Positions 1 to 7,773 are shown, counted from the first letter of the stretch. The stretch is DNA of 41,114 nucleotides from Candidatus Zixiibacteriota bacterium (GCA_019038695.1 JAHOYZ010000027.1:1-41114), one strand, 5' to 3'. The notes: generated by a model from the letters alone, not told the origin. Made by a program: numbers and translations.

Positions 1-1
1 G

Positions 2-295
2 GGTAATGGCGATGGAACCTTCCAGAGTGCGGTTAACCATGCCGCCGGAGATAATCCTGTCTCTGTTTTCTCGATTGATCTTAACAGTGATGGTCACAAT
101 GATCTGGCCACAGCGAACTATAGCTCTGACAATGTTTCGATACTGCTGGGTAATGGCGATGGAACCTTCCAGGGTGCGTTTAACTATGCCGCCGGAGATC
201 GCCCTGTCTCTGTTTTCTCGATTGATTTTGACGGCGATGGGGACAATGATCTGGCGACTGCAAACATAGACTCTGACGATGTTTCGATACTGCTG
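2..295 (+). repeat. Near-identical 147-bp tandem repeat inside the surface protein gene
   Basis: A 147-base unit starting GGTAATGGCGATGGAACC at base 2 recurs at base 149 with few differences. It encodes one FG-GAP/VCBS blade. The DNA-level identity points to recent duplication rather than ancient repeat divergence. Confidence 0.8.
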
Positions 296-1231
296 AATGA
301 AACGATAACGGACATCGATGGCGATGGGATAAGCGACGACGATGATAACTGTCCAACCGATTATAACCCCGGACAGGAAGATACTGACGGTGACTTGATA
401 GGTGATGCCTGTGACCTTGACGACGACAACGATGGTGTCGAAGACCTTGTAGATTTAGACCCGCTCGACCCCAGTGTATGTACCGATGCCGATTCAGACG
501 GGTGTGATGACTGCACAATAGGTACTGATGGCTTCGGTCCCTTAGCAGATAATGACCCTGCCAACGACGGATTAGATACAGATGCTGATGGTATCTGTGA
601 TGCTGGCGACCCTGACGACGATAACGATGGCGTTTCGGATGCTCTCGATCCAAACGACACTGATCCCGATATTTGTGGTGATGCTGATTCCGACGGTTGT
701 GATGATTGTACTATAGGTACTGACGACTTTGGCCCCTTAGCAGATAATGATCCTGCCAACGACGGCATGGATACAGACGCTGATGGTATCTGTGATGCTG
801 GTGACAATTGCCCCGACTCAGCTAATACCGATCAATCTGATGTAGACAGTGACACGATTGGTGATGCTTGTGATAATTGCCCTGATTCAGTCAATACTGA
901 TCAGTCTGATGTTGATGGCGACACGGTGGGCGATGCCTGTGACAACTGTCCGGATGATCCCAACCCGGATCAGCTCGATACCAATGGTGACGGAGTTGGA
1001 GATGAATGCTGCTGCATCGGCCTGCGTGGCAATGTCGACTACGTATTGCCCGATGAAATCAACATCGCTGATCTGACTTACCTTGTAGCGTACTTATTCA
1101 CTGGTGGTCCGCCGTCAGAATGCGAAGAAGAGACTGACATAGACGGCAATGACGAGATCAATATCGCTGACTTAACCTATTTGGTTTCGTACTTGTTTAC
1201 TGGAGGACCCGCACCGGTTGTGTGTCCGTAG
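2..1231 (+). CDS. Secreted calcium-repeat surface protein, 3' part (FG-GAP/VCBS, thrombospondin type-3 repeats, dockerin-like tail)
   Basis: The reading frame is open from base 2 to the TAG at 1229-1231, so the gene begins outside the window; the internal ATG at 395 is not the start. The visible part has three zones. Bases 2-295 encode two near-identical 49-residue FG-GAP/VCBS-type repeats (GNGDGTFQ and SDGHNDLATAN motifs). Bases about 310-1005 encode Asp-rich thrombospondin type-3-like repeats (DTDADGICDAGD, DNCPDSANTDQSDVDSD), which bind calcium in known families. Bases about 1015-1228 encode two dockerin-like repeats (EINIADLTYLVAYLFTGGP). The product is most likely an exported, calcium-stabilised surface protein; its ligand or activity cannot be told from this fragment. 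A closely similar tail closes the subtilase at 8729-11098. Confidence 0.85.
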   Translation, partial: GNGDGTFQSAVNHAAGDNPVSVFSIDLNSDGHNDLATANYSSDNVSILLGNGDGTFQGAFNYAAGDRPVSVFSIDFDGDGDNDLATANIDSDDVSILLNETITDIDGDGISDDDDNCPTDYNPGQEDTDGDLIGDACDLDDDNDGVEDLVDLDPLDPSVCTDADSDGCDDCTIGTDGFGPLADNDPANDGLDTDADGICDAGDPDDDNDGVSDALDPNDTDPDICGDADSDGCDDCTIGTDDFGPLADNDPANDGMDTDADGICDAGDNCPDSANTDQSDVDSDTIGDACDNCPDSVNTDQSDVDGDTVGDACDNCPDDPNPDQLDTNGDGVGDECCCIGLRGNVDYVLPDEINIADLTYLVAYLFTGGPPSECEEETDIDGNDEINIADLTYLVSYLFTGGPAPVVCP

Positions 1232-1274
1232 GGGTGGGATGATTGTCGAAACTGAAGACAGTGTCGACCTACAA

Positions 1275-1340
1275 GACTGGATGCCGGATCAAGTCCGGCA
1301 TGACAAGTCCTTCGGGGGGATCAAGTCCGGCATGACAAGT
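1275..1340. repeat. Palindromic GCCGGA-TCAAG-TCCGGC element with a partial tandem copy
   Basis: ATGCCGGA (1281-1288) and TCCGGCAT (1294-1301) form a perfect 8-bp stem around TCAAG. The right part, GATCAAGTCCGGCATGACAAGT (22 bases split as 1287-1298 and 1299-1308), is repeated directly at 1319-1340. Elements of this look are common intergenic repeats in many bacteria. It lies in the 330-base gap between the surface protein and the S41 protease, which holds no gene I can support. Confidence 0.65.
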
Positions 1341-1370
1341 AGTTCGGCCGGGTCTTACACATTACAGAAT

Positions 1371-1415
1371 GGGGCAGACGACAGGTATCACCTGTTTAGG
1401 GCGTCTGCCGCCCAC
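1371..1415 (-). repeat. REP-like palindrome, copy A (with internal insertion)
   Basis: GGGGCAGACG (1371-1380) and GCGTCTGCCGCCCAC (1401-1415) are the two arms of the REP-like element described at 7151 and 7741. They are separated here by about 20 bases that contain a small hairpin of their own (CAGGT-ATC-ACCTG). A further half copy (GTTTGCCGCCCACGG) lies at 1441-1455. The orientation matches the copy at 7741. Confidence 0.65.
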
Positions 1416-1501
1416 TTATGTAGTACCAAATTCCATGGGTGTTTGCCGCCCACGGAATCTGTCAGGGAATGGTTCCACCACGCATGTTTTAGTGTATCTA
1501 C

Positions 1502-1536
1502 AAAGAAAAACGCGGCAGACAATCATGTCTACCGCG
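1502..1536 (-). terminator. Rho-independent terminator of the S41 protease gene
   Basis: Read on the minus strand, CGCGGTAGACA-TGAT-TGTCTGCCGCG forms an 11-bp stem with one mismatch and is followed directly by TTTTTC. It lies 26 bases beyond the stop codon of the minus-strand protease gene. Its stem shares the GTCTGCCGC core of the nearby REP-like elements, which may be chance or may show that a repeat was recruited as a terminator. Confidence 0.8.
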
Positions 1537-1561
1537 TGATGCTCAAACAGAGCTTAGTAAT

Positions 1562-3370
1562 TTAGTTCACTTCGACTTTTTTCTGTCCCTTGGAGATCAG
1601 GTCCGAGTACTCGTTGCCTGATAGAAGAATCTCTACCGCCTTTTGAACGGCGGGATCGGTTCTTAGAACTACCTCTTCATAGACACCACGTTCTCCAGCA
1701 ATTGCAGATACAATCTCGCGTTTGACAGTTTTGCGGATGTAGTTCCGCGACCGGTCAAAGTCATGACCCTTTTCGGATTCCACTGCAGCTTTCAGGCTGT
1801 CGAGCATGTTGGCAAAAAGGTCGGTCTGCTCTTCCTTTTCGATGGTCTCTTCCAGGCGTTCGACGGATGCTTCGAGGGCCGAAGTATAATCGAATTCTCT
1901 TTCCTCAATGTAAGCCCGAAATTGTTCGACGATGTCGTCGGTTATCTGGAAGCCAGGTTGTACATCGGGATGGTCGGAAACATACTTCACGGCAAAATCG
2001 AAGAACATCGACTTGCGGTAAAGGTTGATTTCGATTGGTTTCCAAAGGTCGCGTTCGACTTCGATGTCGGGAACAATACCGCCACCTCCGTACACGATCC
2101 GGCCGCCATTAGTATAGAAGATTTCCTTCTCTTCAACGACAGTCATAGTGTCGGTCTCATCAGCATCTTCGAGGTTGGCACTGGCGTGGGCGTCATCCTT
2201 GGCCTGTTTCTCAGGTTTCTGAATGCATCGTCCCGATGGAACGTAATACTTGGCGGTCGTGAGCTTAAGATTCATGGAGCCATCGTTGGAAATAGGGAAT
2301 ATCTGTTGCACCAATCCTTTGCCATAAGTTGTGGCCCCGAGGATGAGACCGCGATCCCAGTCCTGAATGGCTCCTGAGACGATCTCGGAGGCAGACGCGG
2401 TGCCCTCGTCAACGAGGATTATCAGCGGTTTGTCAGCGTACAGGGGCGGTCGTTCCGATTGGAAATGACGTTCACTGTTTTCGAACCGTCCCCGGGTGTA
2501 GACGATCTCGCGGCCCTGCTCGAGGAAAAGCTCAGCCGTTTCCTTAGCCTGGTCAAGAAGACCACCGCCGTTGGATCGCAGATCGAAGATCAAAGCCGAG
2601 ATGTCCTGCTCGTTGAGAGCGCTAATTGCATCGCGTAATTCGTGACTGGTCTCTTCGGCAAAACGTGAAAGGCGGACATAGCCAATATCAGTCTCGGGAA
2701 CGACGCCATAATAGTTGACCGACTTCAACTCAATCACAGCTCGCTCGATTTCAAACTCAATAGGGTCTTCAATACCAGTTCGTTTGATTGAGAGGATGAT
2801 TGAAGTGCCGGCTTTTCCACGCATCAACTTGGATGCTTCCGAGGCCGTCATACCTTCGGTAGAGGTTCCTTCAATCTCCCAGACGACATCTCCTGCCCTG
2901 AGACCTTTGCGATAAGCGGGGGTGCCTTCAATGGGCGATATGATGCGTATTCGATCATCGCGGGCATCAATCTGCATCCCGAGACCTTCATACTTGCCAT
3001 GGGTAGATTCCATCAGGGCATCGTATGATGAGCGCTTCAACAGGCTGGAGAAACGATCAAGCCCGGACAGCATACCTTCAATACCGGCAGTGATGACTTC
3101 GTCAGCATCAATCTCTTCCATGTACTGGTTGCGGATATTAAATGCAGTCTGGGTCAATCTCTTGACGTCGCGAAGGAAAGACTCTCTTTTCTCGCGTTGG
3201 GTTTCTTCGGGAGCTGTCTCAGTATCATTCAGGTCAATATGAACAGTATCGGCCCAAAAGACAGGCTCACTTGACGGTTGTCCCTGATAAGCCTCACCTG
3301 AACCTGCGAACCATATTAGAGCCAGAGCGAAAACGGTGAGTCCAAAGAGCTGAACTGTAAAGCGAACCAT
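1562..3370 (-). CDS. S41 family C-terminal processing peptidase (CtpA/Prc type)
   Basis: A 602-residue exported serine protease of the tail-specific (CTP) family, which trims C-termini of envelope proteins. An N-terminal hydrophobic segment (residues about 5-24) is a signal peptide or anchor. A PDZ domain spans about 125-195 (EGLGMQI, RAGDVVWEI). The S41 core carries DLRSNGGGLL and the Ser/Lys dyad with its Gln: S326 in DEGTASASEI, K351 in YGKG, Q355 four residues later. Ser-Lys spacing of 25 matches known CtpA/CtpB enzymes. The C-terminal 150 residues are a charged helical extension. The start is supported by a strong GGAGG seven bases before ATG. It is a single-gene unit with its own promoter (3409-3436) and terminator (1502-1536). 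Confidence 0.95.
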   Translation of the reverse strand: MVRFTVQLFGLTVFALALIWFAGSGEAYQGQPSSEPVFWADTVHIDLNDTETAPEETQREKRESFLRDVKRLTQTAFNIRNQYMEEIDADEVITAGIEGMLSGLDRFSSLLKRSSYDALMESTHGKYEGLGMQIDARDDRIRIISPIEGTPAYRKGLRAGDVVWEIEGTSTEGMTASEASKLMRGKAGTSIILSIKRTGIEDPIEFEIERAVIELKSVNYYGVVPETDIGYVRLSRFAEETSHELRDAISALNEQDISALIFDLRSNGGGLLDQAKETAELFLEQGREIVYTRGRFENSERHFQSERPPLYADKPLIILVDEGTASASEIVSGAIQDWDRGLILGATTYGKGLVQQIFPISNDGSMNLKLTTAKYYVPSGRCIQKPEKQAKDDAHASANLEDADETDTMTVVEEKEIFYTNGGRIVYGGGGIVPDIEVERDLWKPIEINLYRKSMFFDFAVKYVSDHPDVQPGFQITDDIVEQFRAYIEEREFDYTSALEASVERLEETIEKEEQTDLFANMLDSLKAAVESEKGHDFDRSRNYIRKTVKREIVSAIAGERGVYEEVVLRTDPAVQKAVEILLSGNEYSDLISKGQKKVEVN

Positions 3371-3408
3371 ATTTGTGCCTCCATTGCACTTGGGGTCATT
3401 CTTTCTGC

Positions 3409-3436
3409 AATCTATCTACCAGAGTTCTATTGTCAA
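3409..3436 (-). promoter_or_regulatory. Sigma-70-type promoter of the S41 protease gene
   Basis: On the minus strand TTGACA (3431-3436) is separated by 16 bases from TAGATT (3409-3414), placing the start site about 35 bases before the ATG. It matches the consensus perfectly at -35 and at four of six positions at -10. Confidence 0.6.
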
Positions 3437-3658
3437 GTTCCGCCTGTACTTGTGGCGACTCAATCCTTCTGCTTCTTATACGCCTGTAATGGCGTTGTGG
3501 TTGCCGCTTCGACTGATGTTAAGAAGGTTGTTTTTACCAACCATATGCCATTTTTGATGTTGCCGCAGCCAATGTCAGGCCCCACATTAAGTTGTGATTT
3601 GTCCGTCACTCCCGTGAGAGTCGGGCTTGGTTGATAACCTGTTTGCATATATCGGGTT

Positions 3659-3685
3659 GCCCAGTGGGAACCATCACCGCTGGGC
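3659..3685 (+). other. Stable hairpin upstream of the S26-like gene; the rest of the 345-base gap is empty
   Basis: GCCCAGTGG pairs with CACCGCTGGGC (nine pairs including one G-T) around a short loop, 30 bases before the ATG at 3716. There is no T-run, so it is not a typical terminator. Apart from the minus-strand promoter and this hairpin I see nothing in 3371-3715. Confidence 0.4.
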
Positions 3686-3715
3686 GAAAGATTGTGCTGA
3701 TTGTGAACATGTGAG

Positions 3716-4510
3716 ATGAAGGTAGTACGCCCCGAAAAGCGCGACTCTGTCCCTATAGCCATACTGATGCACCTGTTGATACCAGGGCTTGGCCACATAT
3801 ATTGGAAAGAGTATTTGTTCGGTCTATTCATCTTTCTTATCACCCTTACAGCCTCAGTATTGTTTGTCGTCTCTCTGTTCATTGCAATCCCGGTGCCAGC
3901 CCGACTGGTCATTTATGGTCTTCCCGTACTGTTCTATATCTTCTCGTTCGTTGATCTCTTTCGATCAGTCAGGACTGCGGCGGGAAAGGTGAGGCATACC
4001 CAACGCAGAGCAATTGTGTGTCTGACCGTTGGGTTTATTTTCCAGCTATTCTGGCCATTGGCTCCTGCTAACCTCGCTGTACGCAATTTCCCTGACATAT
4101 TTATTCAGAACAGCGGAAACCTGTCGCCGTTCCATCTTGAAGGCGATTTTCTCAAGGCTAGTTCGCTGAGCTACTTTTTCAGCGTCTGGGTGGTGGACAA
4201 GCGGATTATCCATTCCTTGCCGGAGCGTTTTGATCTGGTGCGTTTCCACGACGAAACCGGCACCAAACAATGCGGCTGGGTAGTTGGATTTCCGGCTGAG
4301 GTGGTGGAACTTGCAGACGGAATTCTCATTGTCGATAACACACCGATCATTTCTATGGGCAGTAACGTGCCAGCTCTACCGGGAGACTGGCCGCTGGTCT
4401 CAGTCGGAGGATACAATATATTAATTGTCACGATGAATCTGGGCACGGTCGAACGTTTCCACGAAATCGATCTGGGAAGAATTGTCGGAAAGGTTGGTAA
4501 GGTTTTCTGA
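3716..4510 (+). CDS. Membrane protein with an apparently inactive signal peptidase I (S26) domain
   Basis: The product has 264 residues. Residues about 14-30 (IPGLGHIYWKEYLFG) and the following two or three hydrophobic segments (32-58, 66-82, 98-116) form a membrane region of the kind found before S26 domains in some bacteria. Residues about 128-264 align by eye with signal peptidase I: SGNLSPFHLEGD resembles the SGSMxPTLxxGD box, WVVGFPAEVVELADG resembles the KRVxGLPGD box, and the end (IDLGRIVGKV) resembles its C-terminus. The catalytic Ser position is Asn135 and the Lys position is Gly187 (CGWVV instead of xKRV), so peptidase activity is not expected. No clear ribosome-binding site precedes the ATG. 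Its stop overlaps the likely start of the next gene. The S26 assignment is motif-based inference. Confidence 0.65.
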   Translation: MKVVRPEKRDSVPIAILMHLLIPGLGHIYWKEYLFGLFIFLITLTASVLFVVSLFIAIPVPARLVIYGLPVLFYIFSFVDLFRSVRTAAGKVRHTQRRAIVCLTVGFIFQLFWPLAPANLAVRNFPDIFIQNSGNLSPFHLEGDFLKASSLSYFFSVWVVDKRIIHSLPERFDLVRFHDETGTKQCGWVVGFPAEVVELADGILIVDNTPIISMGSNVPALPGDWPLVSVGGYNILIVTMNLGTVERFHEIDLGRIVGKVGKVF

Positions 4511-5172
4511 AACACTCGCAGTATGTCATTTTCGATCTGGACGGCACATTGATAGATTCCTCCGATGGGGTTGTAGAGGCTGTGAATTACTCATTACGGG
4601 AAATGGGAGAGCCGGAGCAGCCCCCGGATAAGATCAAGCCGTTTATTGGCTATTCGCTCACCCATATGTATCCGCATTTCACCGATGCACCCATGGGCGA
4701 ACTACGCCGCCTCTTTCAGATTCAGGCCAAAAGGTCGATGGTTGCCTCAACTGTCGTTCTACCGGGTGTGGAGGAGGTGTTGAAGAGGCTCCATGAAGCT
4801 GAATACGGTCTGGCCATTGCATCCACCAAGATCATAATACATATTTCCGGTATCCTCGCTAAGTTTGGGTGGGAATCGATCTTTGAGGTGTTTTCCGGAG
4901 GGGATGAGGTGGCCCAGGTCAAACCCGATCCAGAGATATTTCGTCTCACGCTCGAAAGGTTGGAAGCCAATCCGGGGCAAGCGGTAGTGGTGGGCGACAC
5001 GGTCAATGACGTCCTTGCAGCGCTATCTGTCCCTGTGTCGGTAGTGGCGGTGGCTTCACCATACGGGGGAGAGGACAAGGTTCGTCAGGCAGGACCGGAT
5101 CATTTCCTTGAACATGTCGAGGAGCTACCAGATCTATTGACATCAATCTTTGAGAAAAAGAGTAAGTCCTGA
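4507..5172 (+). CDS. HAD-superfamily phosphatase (phosphoglycolate phosphatase-like)
   Basis: A HAD-IA hydrolase of about 221 residues. Motif I is FDLDGTLIDS (nucleophile Asp10, Asp12), the middle Lys/Ser motif is ASTKII, and the C-terminal acidic motif is VVVGDTVNDVLAA. PDPEIFRL is typical of Gph-like enzymes. The first ATG/GTG/TTG in frame is the TTG at 4549, which would cut off the catalytic Asp. The frame is closed by TAA at 4498, leaving CTG at 4507 as the best start. It overlaps the upstream TGA as CTGA, with AAGG four bases before it, and gives a product beginning (M)KHSQYVIFDLDGT. Translation is therefore probably coupled to the S26-like gene. The substrate is unknown. Confidence 0.8.
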   Translation: MKHSQYVIFDLDGTLIDSSDGVVEAVNYSLREMGEPEQPPDKIKPFIGYSLTHMYPHFTDAPMGELRRLFQIQAKRSMVASTVVLPGVEEVLKRLHEAEYGLAIASTKIIIHISGILAKFGWESIFEVFSGGDEVAQVKPDPEIFRLTLERLEANPGQAVVVGDTVNDVLAALSVPVSVVAVASPYGGEDKVRQAGPDHFLEHVEELPDLLTSIFEKKSKS

Positions 5173-5269
5173 CTAATCACTTAGCTACGACCGCTTTACA
5201 TTTGGCCAATGGTTTCTTTTATTAGCTACAACGAAAACATAGGTTCGTCTCAACTTGAGGAGTGTCTAA

Positions 5270-6367
5270 ATGGACTCACGAATTGACAAACTTGCTAAAC
5301 TGTTAATCCACTATTCGCTGAAAGTCAAAAAAGGGCAGTTGGTCAAAATACAGGGTGAGTATTCGGCGTTACCACTAATCAACGCCGCGTTTAAGGAAGC
5401 TGTTGCGGTGGGTGCCCAGCCATTCACCAAGATCATAGTTCCAGAGAACGAAGAGGTTTTCCTGAAATCGGCTTCGGACAAACAACTACAGTACATTCCT
5501 CCGATGGCGCGAACGGAGATCAACAAGATTGACTGCTTGCTGGTTATCTGGGGAAGTCAGAATACTCGCAGCCTGTCGGGGGTTGAACCGAAACGACAGG
5601 CCAAGCAGCGACGTTACATGGTTCCCCTGATGAACAAGTTGTTTAAACGCACCGGAGATGGATCGCTGTCATGGGTGGGGACACTGTTCCCGACCAATGC
5701 TGAAGCCCAGGAAGCGGATATGTCGCTGGCCGACTTTGAGGATTTTGTTTTCACCGCCGGTCATCTCAACGCGGCTGATCCGGCCAAGTATTGGAAGAAA
5801 GTTTACAAAGACCAGAACCGTCTGGTGCGCATTCTCAATCGAACCCGGAAGCTTCATTTCCGTTCCGATGGCACGGACCTCAAGATGAATGTCAAAGGGC
5901 GTAAATGGATCAACTGTGCCGGGACCGAGAATTTCCCTGATGGAGAGATTTTCACTAGCCCGATTGAGGATACCGTCAATGGCCATATCCAGTTCACTTA
6001 CCCGGCCATTTATATGGGACGCGAAGTCGAGAATGTGCGGCTGGAGTTCAAGAACGGCAAAGTCGTAAAAGAGAGTGCCGGAAAGAACGAGAAGTTCTTG
6101 ACCACAATGCTCAACATGGATAAGGGAGCGCGGTTTGTCGGTGAAATTGCGGTTGGGACCAATTACGACATCAAGCATTTCTCTAAAAATATTCTCTTTG
6201 ATGAAAAGATCGGTGGCACGATCCATCTTGCGGTCGGAAAATCGATTCCCGAATCGGGTGGTAAAAACAAAAGCGCTATTCATTGGGACATGATCTGCGG
6301 TATGCAGAAAGGCGAGATTCTGGCCGACGGCAAAGTGATCTATCGCAAGGGGAAGTTCACGATCTGA
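5270..6367 (+). CDS. M29 family aminopeptidase (leucyl aminopeptidase, AmpS/AmpT type)
   Basis: A 365-residue cytosolic metallo-aminopeptidase that removes N-terminal residues from peptides. The five metal ligands of the M29 family are all recognisable: Glu226 in NFPDGEIFTSP, Glu292 in VGEIAVGTN, His319 in GTIHLAVG, and His338/Asp340 in IHWDMI. Length is slightly under the usual 400-410. The start is set by GAGGAG seven bases upstream of ATG. It is preceded by a 97-base gap and probably has its own promoter. A REP-like palindrome begins five bases after its stop codon. Confidence 0.92.
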   Translation: MDSRIDKLAKLLIHYSLKVKKGQLVKIQGEYSALPLINAAFKEAVAVGAQPFTKIIVPENEEVFLKSASDKQLQYIPPMARTEINKIDCLLVIWGSQNTRSLSGVEPKRQAKQRRYMVPLMNKLFKRTGDGSLSWVGTLFPTNAEAQEADMSLADFEDFVFTAGHLNAADPAKYWKKVYKDQNRLVRILNRTRKLHFRSDGTDLKMNVKGRKWINCAGTENFPDGEIFTSPIEDTVNGHIQFTYPAIYMGREVENVRLEFKNGKVVKESAGKNEKFLTTMLNMDKGARFVGEIAVGTNYDIKHFSKNILFDEKIGGTIHLAVGKSIPESGGKNKSAIHWDMICGMQKGEILADGKVIYRKGKFTI

Positions 6368-6371
6368 TGTT

Positions 6372-6394
6372 GTGGGCGGCAGACGCCCGCGCAG
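6372..6394 (+). repeat. REP-like palindrome, copy B (degenerate right arm)
   Basis: GTGGGCGGCAGACGCCCGCG begins five bases after the aminopeptidase stop. The left arm (GTGGGCGGCAGACG) is identical to the copy at 7151, but the right arm has decayed. It has the same orientation as the copy at 7151. Confidence 0.65.
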
Positions 6395-6470
6395 TACAAG
6401 TACATCATGGTGCTGAAGATGTTCCTTTGGTCGTGGATGTTGAGGAATTGTATGCATCGATCCTATCGAA

Positions 6471-6496
6471 CTAGACCCACAGCAAGCTGTGGCTAG
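6471..6496. repeat. Perfect hairpin CCACAGC-AA-GCTGTGG between CTAG ends
   Basis: A 7-bp perfect stem (6477-6483 with 6486-6492) is framed by CTAG on both sides, 24 bases before a lipoprotein start. No T-run follows. It resembles the hairpins at 8549-8568 and 8625-8644 in design and may belong to a second small palindrome family. Confidence 0.55.
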
Positions 6497-6519
6497 AATT
6501 TAATGATGGGATATTTACT

Positions 6520-7119
6520 ATGTTGAAGCTCTGTTCCCTGGCCGCTGTGTGTGTCTGCGGTGTTAGCATCCTCTTTGCAGGTGGCTGCACGGTGCTCAAG
6601 TACTATGACATTGCCCCATTGACCAATCAGCAGCTGATTCAGGGATCACTCAGTTTCAAGATGTACTCAATGGACTGGGATCTACAGCGCTGCAATGACT
6701 CGACAATCTATTCAGATTCTAGGTACACACCAGAGATGCTCGACTTCTACTCCCAGTATCGCGACTTTCAGGTAGATACATTGAAAACATACTGGTCAAT
6801 TCTCATTTGTCACGACATCAAGTGGGTCCAGAACACACACACCAGACTGCGGGTGGATTCAATCGCAATACTGTTGCAGAAGAACGGATCCAAGATTCCG
6901 TATGAGGGGCTTGTTCATGAGACAATTACTCACGATCGTTGCCCTTATGCAGCGTCCATATTCATCGGTCCGATCGGCATTCCTAAGGGCTACAAAGACA
7001 CATGGTCAATTAGCTTTGTTCTGTCAATCTTTGATGCTGAGAGTGACGATCTGCAGGAGCGCATACCAGTCGAGTTGGAGTCCCATTGGAGGAAGAAGCT
7101 ATATCCGATACATCCGTGA
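6520..7119 (+). CDS. Hypothetical lipoprotein
   Basis: The product has 199 residues. It has a type II signal peptide with lipobox FAGGC (Cys23), so it is predicted to be lipid-anchored in the envelope. The mature part is mixed alpha/beta, without repeats or motifs I recognise. A GATGGG stretch about 12 bases upstream is a weak ribosome-binding site. It sits between two REP-like elements and resembles the other small lipoprotein at 7966 only in size and lipobox. A hairpin (TTCTACG-AGATC-CGTAGAA, 7121-7139) follows its stop. The function is unknown. Confidence 0.75.
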   Translation: MLKLCSLAAVCVCGVSILFAGGCTVLKYYDIAPLTNQQLIQGSLSFKMYSMDWDLQRCNDSTIYSDSRYTPEMLDFYSQYRDFQVDTLKTYWSILICHDIKWVQNTHTRLRVDSIAILLQKNGSKIPYEGLVHETITHDRCPYAASIFIGPIGIPKGYKDTWSISFVLSIFDAESDDLQERIPVELESHWRKKLYPIHP

Positions 7120-7120
7120 G

Positions 7121-7139
7121 TTCTACGAGATCCGTAGAA
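7121..7139. other. Hairpin directly after the lipoprotein stop codon
   Basis: TTCTACG and CGTAGAA form a perfect 7-bp stem around AGATC, one base after TGA. Without a T-run it is a poor intrinsic terminator; it could protect the mRNA 3' end. Confidence 0.4.
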
Positions 7140-7150
7140 AGAGCGATTAT

Positions 7151-7184
7151 CGTGGGCGGCAGACGCCCCCGTCTGCCCCATTCC
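7151..7184 (+). repeat. REP-like palindrome, copy C (5' flank of the RAYT gene)
   Basis: CGTGGGCGGCAGACG (7151-7165), CCC, then CGTCTGCCCCATTCC (roughly 7170-7184). The arms pair as TGGG(CG)GCAGACG with CGTCTGCCCCA, a stem with a 2-base bulge, and the GTGG foot lies outside. That is the layout of known REP sequences. It lies 44-50 bases upstream of the transposase start and is the reverse complement of the copy at 7741. Confidence 0.8.
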
Positions 7185-7221
7185 AAAAACTTGTTGAGTT
7201 ATCGACACTAGGAATAGACCA

Positions 7222-7227
7222 TATAAT
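7222..7227 (+). promoter_or_regulatory. Consensus -10 box abutting the RAYT start
   Basis: A perfect TATAAT ends one base before the ATG at 7228. A start site about seven bases later would fall on the in-frame GTG at 7234, giving a leaderless message. The -35 region is weak (TTATCG at 7199). Confidence 0.45.
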
Positions 7228-7740
7228 ATGGTAGTGAGGAAGAGACTAAACATAGCTGGACCTGCAATTGCTTTTATCACCACCACTGTGTTTGAATGGA
7301 AACCGATCCTAACTCAGATGAACGTTGCTGATACTATCATTGAAGAGATCCAAAAGACTCAATCACTATTTCAATGTTCGATGATAAGCTATGTGATTAT
7401 GCCGAGTCATATTCATCTGCTCATGGGTTTTGCGAATATCGATGATCTATCGAAATATATGCAGAGTTTCAAAAGTATTACTTCCCGAAGAATCAAACGA
7501 TTCACCCTTCAAGAATTGGCGGAGAATGACTTTAAATTATGGAAGCCACGTTTTGATGATTTGATTATTCAATCAGAAAGGCAATTGAGAATCAAAATGG
7601 AGTACATCCACAACAACCCCGTTAAAGCAGGACTGGTAGAAAATGCTGAGGACTGGCCGTATTCAAGTGCTGTTGATTGGCTGACATCAAACGGAAATGT
7701 AATTAAGATCGATAAGGCGTTTCATTGGTTAACGAAATGA
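7228..7740 (+). CDS. REP-associated tyrosine transposase (RAYT, Y1/IS200-like)
   Basis: A 170-residue single-strand DNA nuclease of the HUH/Y1 superfamily. Family members bind and cut REP hairpins and are thought to spread them. The HUH motif is MPSHIHLL (His61, His63) and the catalytic Tyr126 lies in MEYIHNNPVKAGLV; this block plus DWPYSS is the hallmark of RAYTs. Length is near the family norm. The gene is bracketed by inverted REP-like elements (7151-7184 and 7741-7773), the classical REP-RAYT-REP arrangement. GTG at 7234 is an alternative start. No IS200/IS605-type ends or tnpB are present. The reading frame is intact, so it could still be active. Confidence 0.9.
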   Translation: MVVRKRLNIAGPAIAFITTTVFEWKPILTQMNVADTIIEEIQKTQSLFQCSMISYVIMPSHIHLLMGFANIDDLSKYMQSFKSITSRRIKRFTLQELAENDFKLWKPRFDDLIIQSERQLRIKMEYIHNNPVKAGLVENAEDWPYSSAVDWLTSNGNVIKIDKAFHWLTK

Positions 7741-7773
7741 TGAAGGGGCAGACGAGGGCGTCTGCCGCCCACG
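7741..7773 (-). repeat. REP-like palindrome, copy D (3' flank of the RAYT gene)
   Basis: TGAAGGGGCAGACG, AGGG, CGTCTGCCGCCCACG: the near-exact reverse complement of copy C. It begins right after the transposase stop codon. The conserved GTGGGCGGCAGACG arm is on the minus strand, so the two copies point in opposite directions around the gene. Confidence 0.8.

Noticed and set aside
1218-1565. 115-codon frame across the repeat-filled gap before the S41 protease
   Set aside because: Built from palindromic repeats and a terminator; no protein character.
4549-5172. HAD phosphatase starting at TTG 4549
   Set aside because: It would remove the catalytic Asp motif FDLDGT, which is encoded in frame just upstream.
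7151-7773. IS200/IS605 insertion sequence
   Set aside because: The enzyme has the RAYT rather than TnpA signature, tnpB is absent and the flanks are REP-like palindromes, not IS ends.
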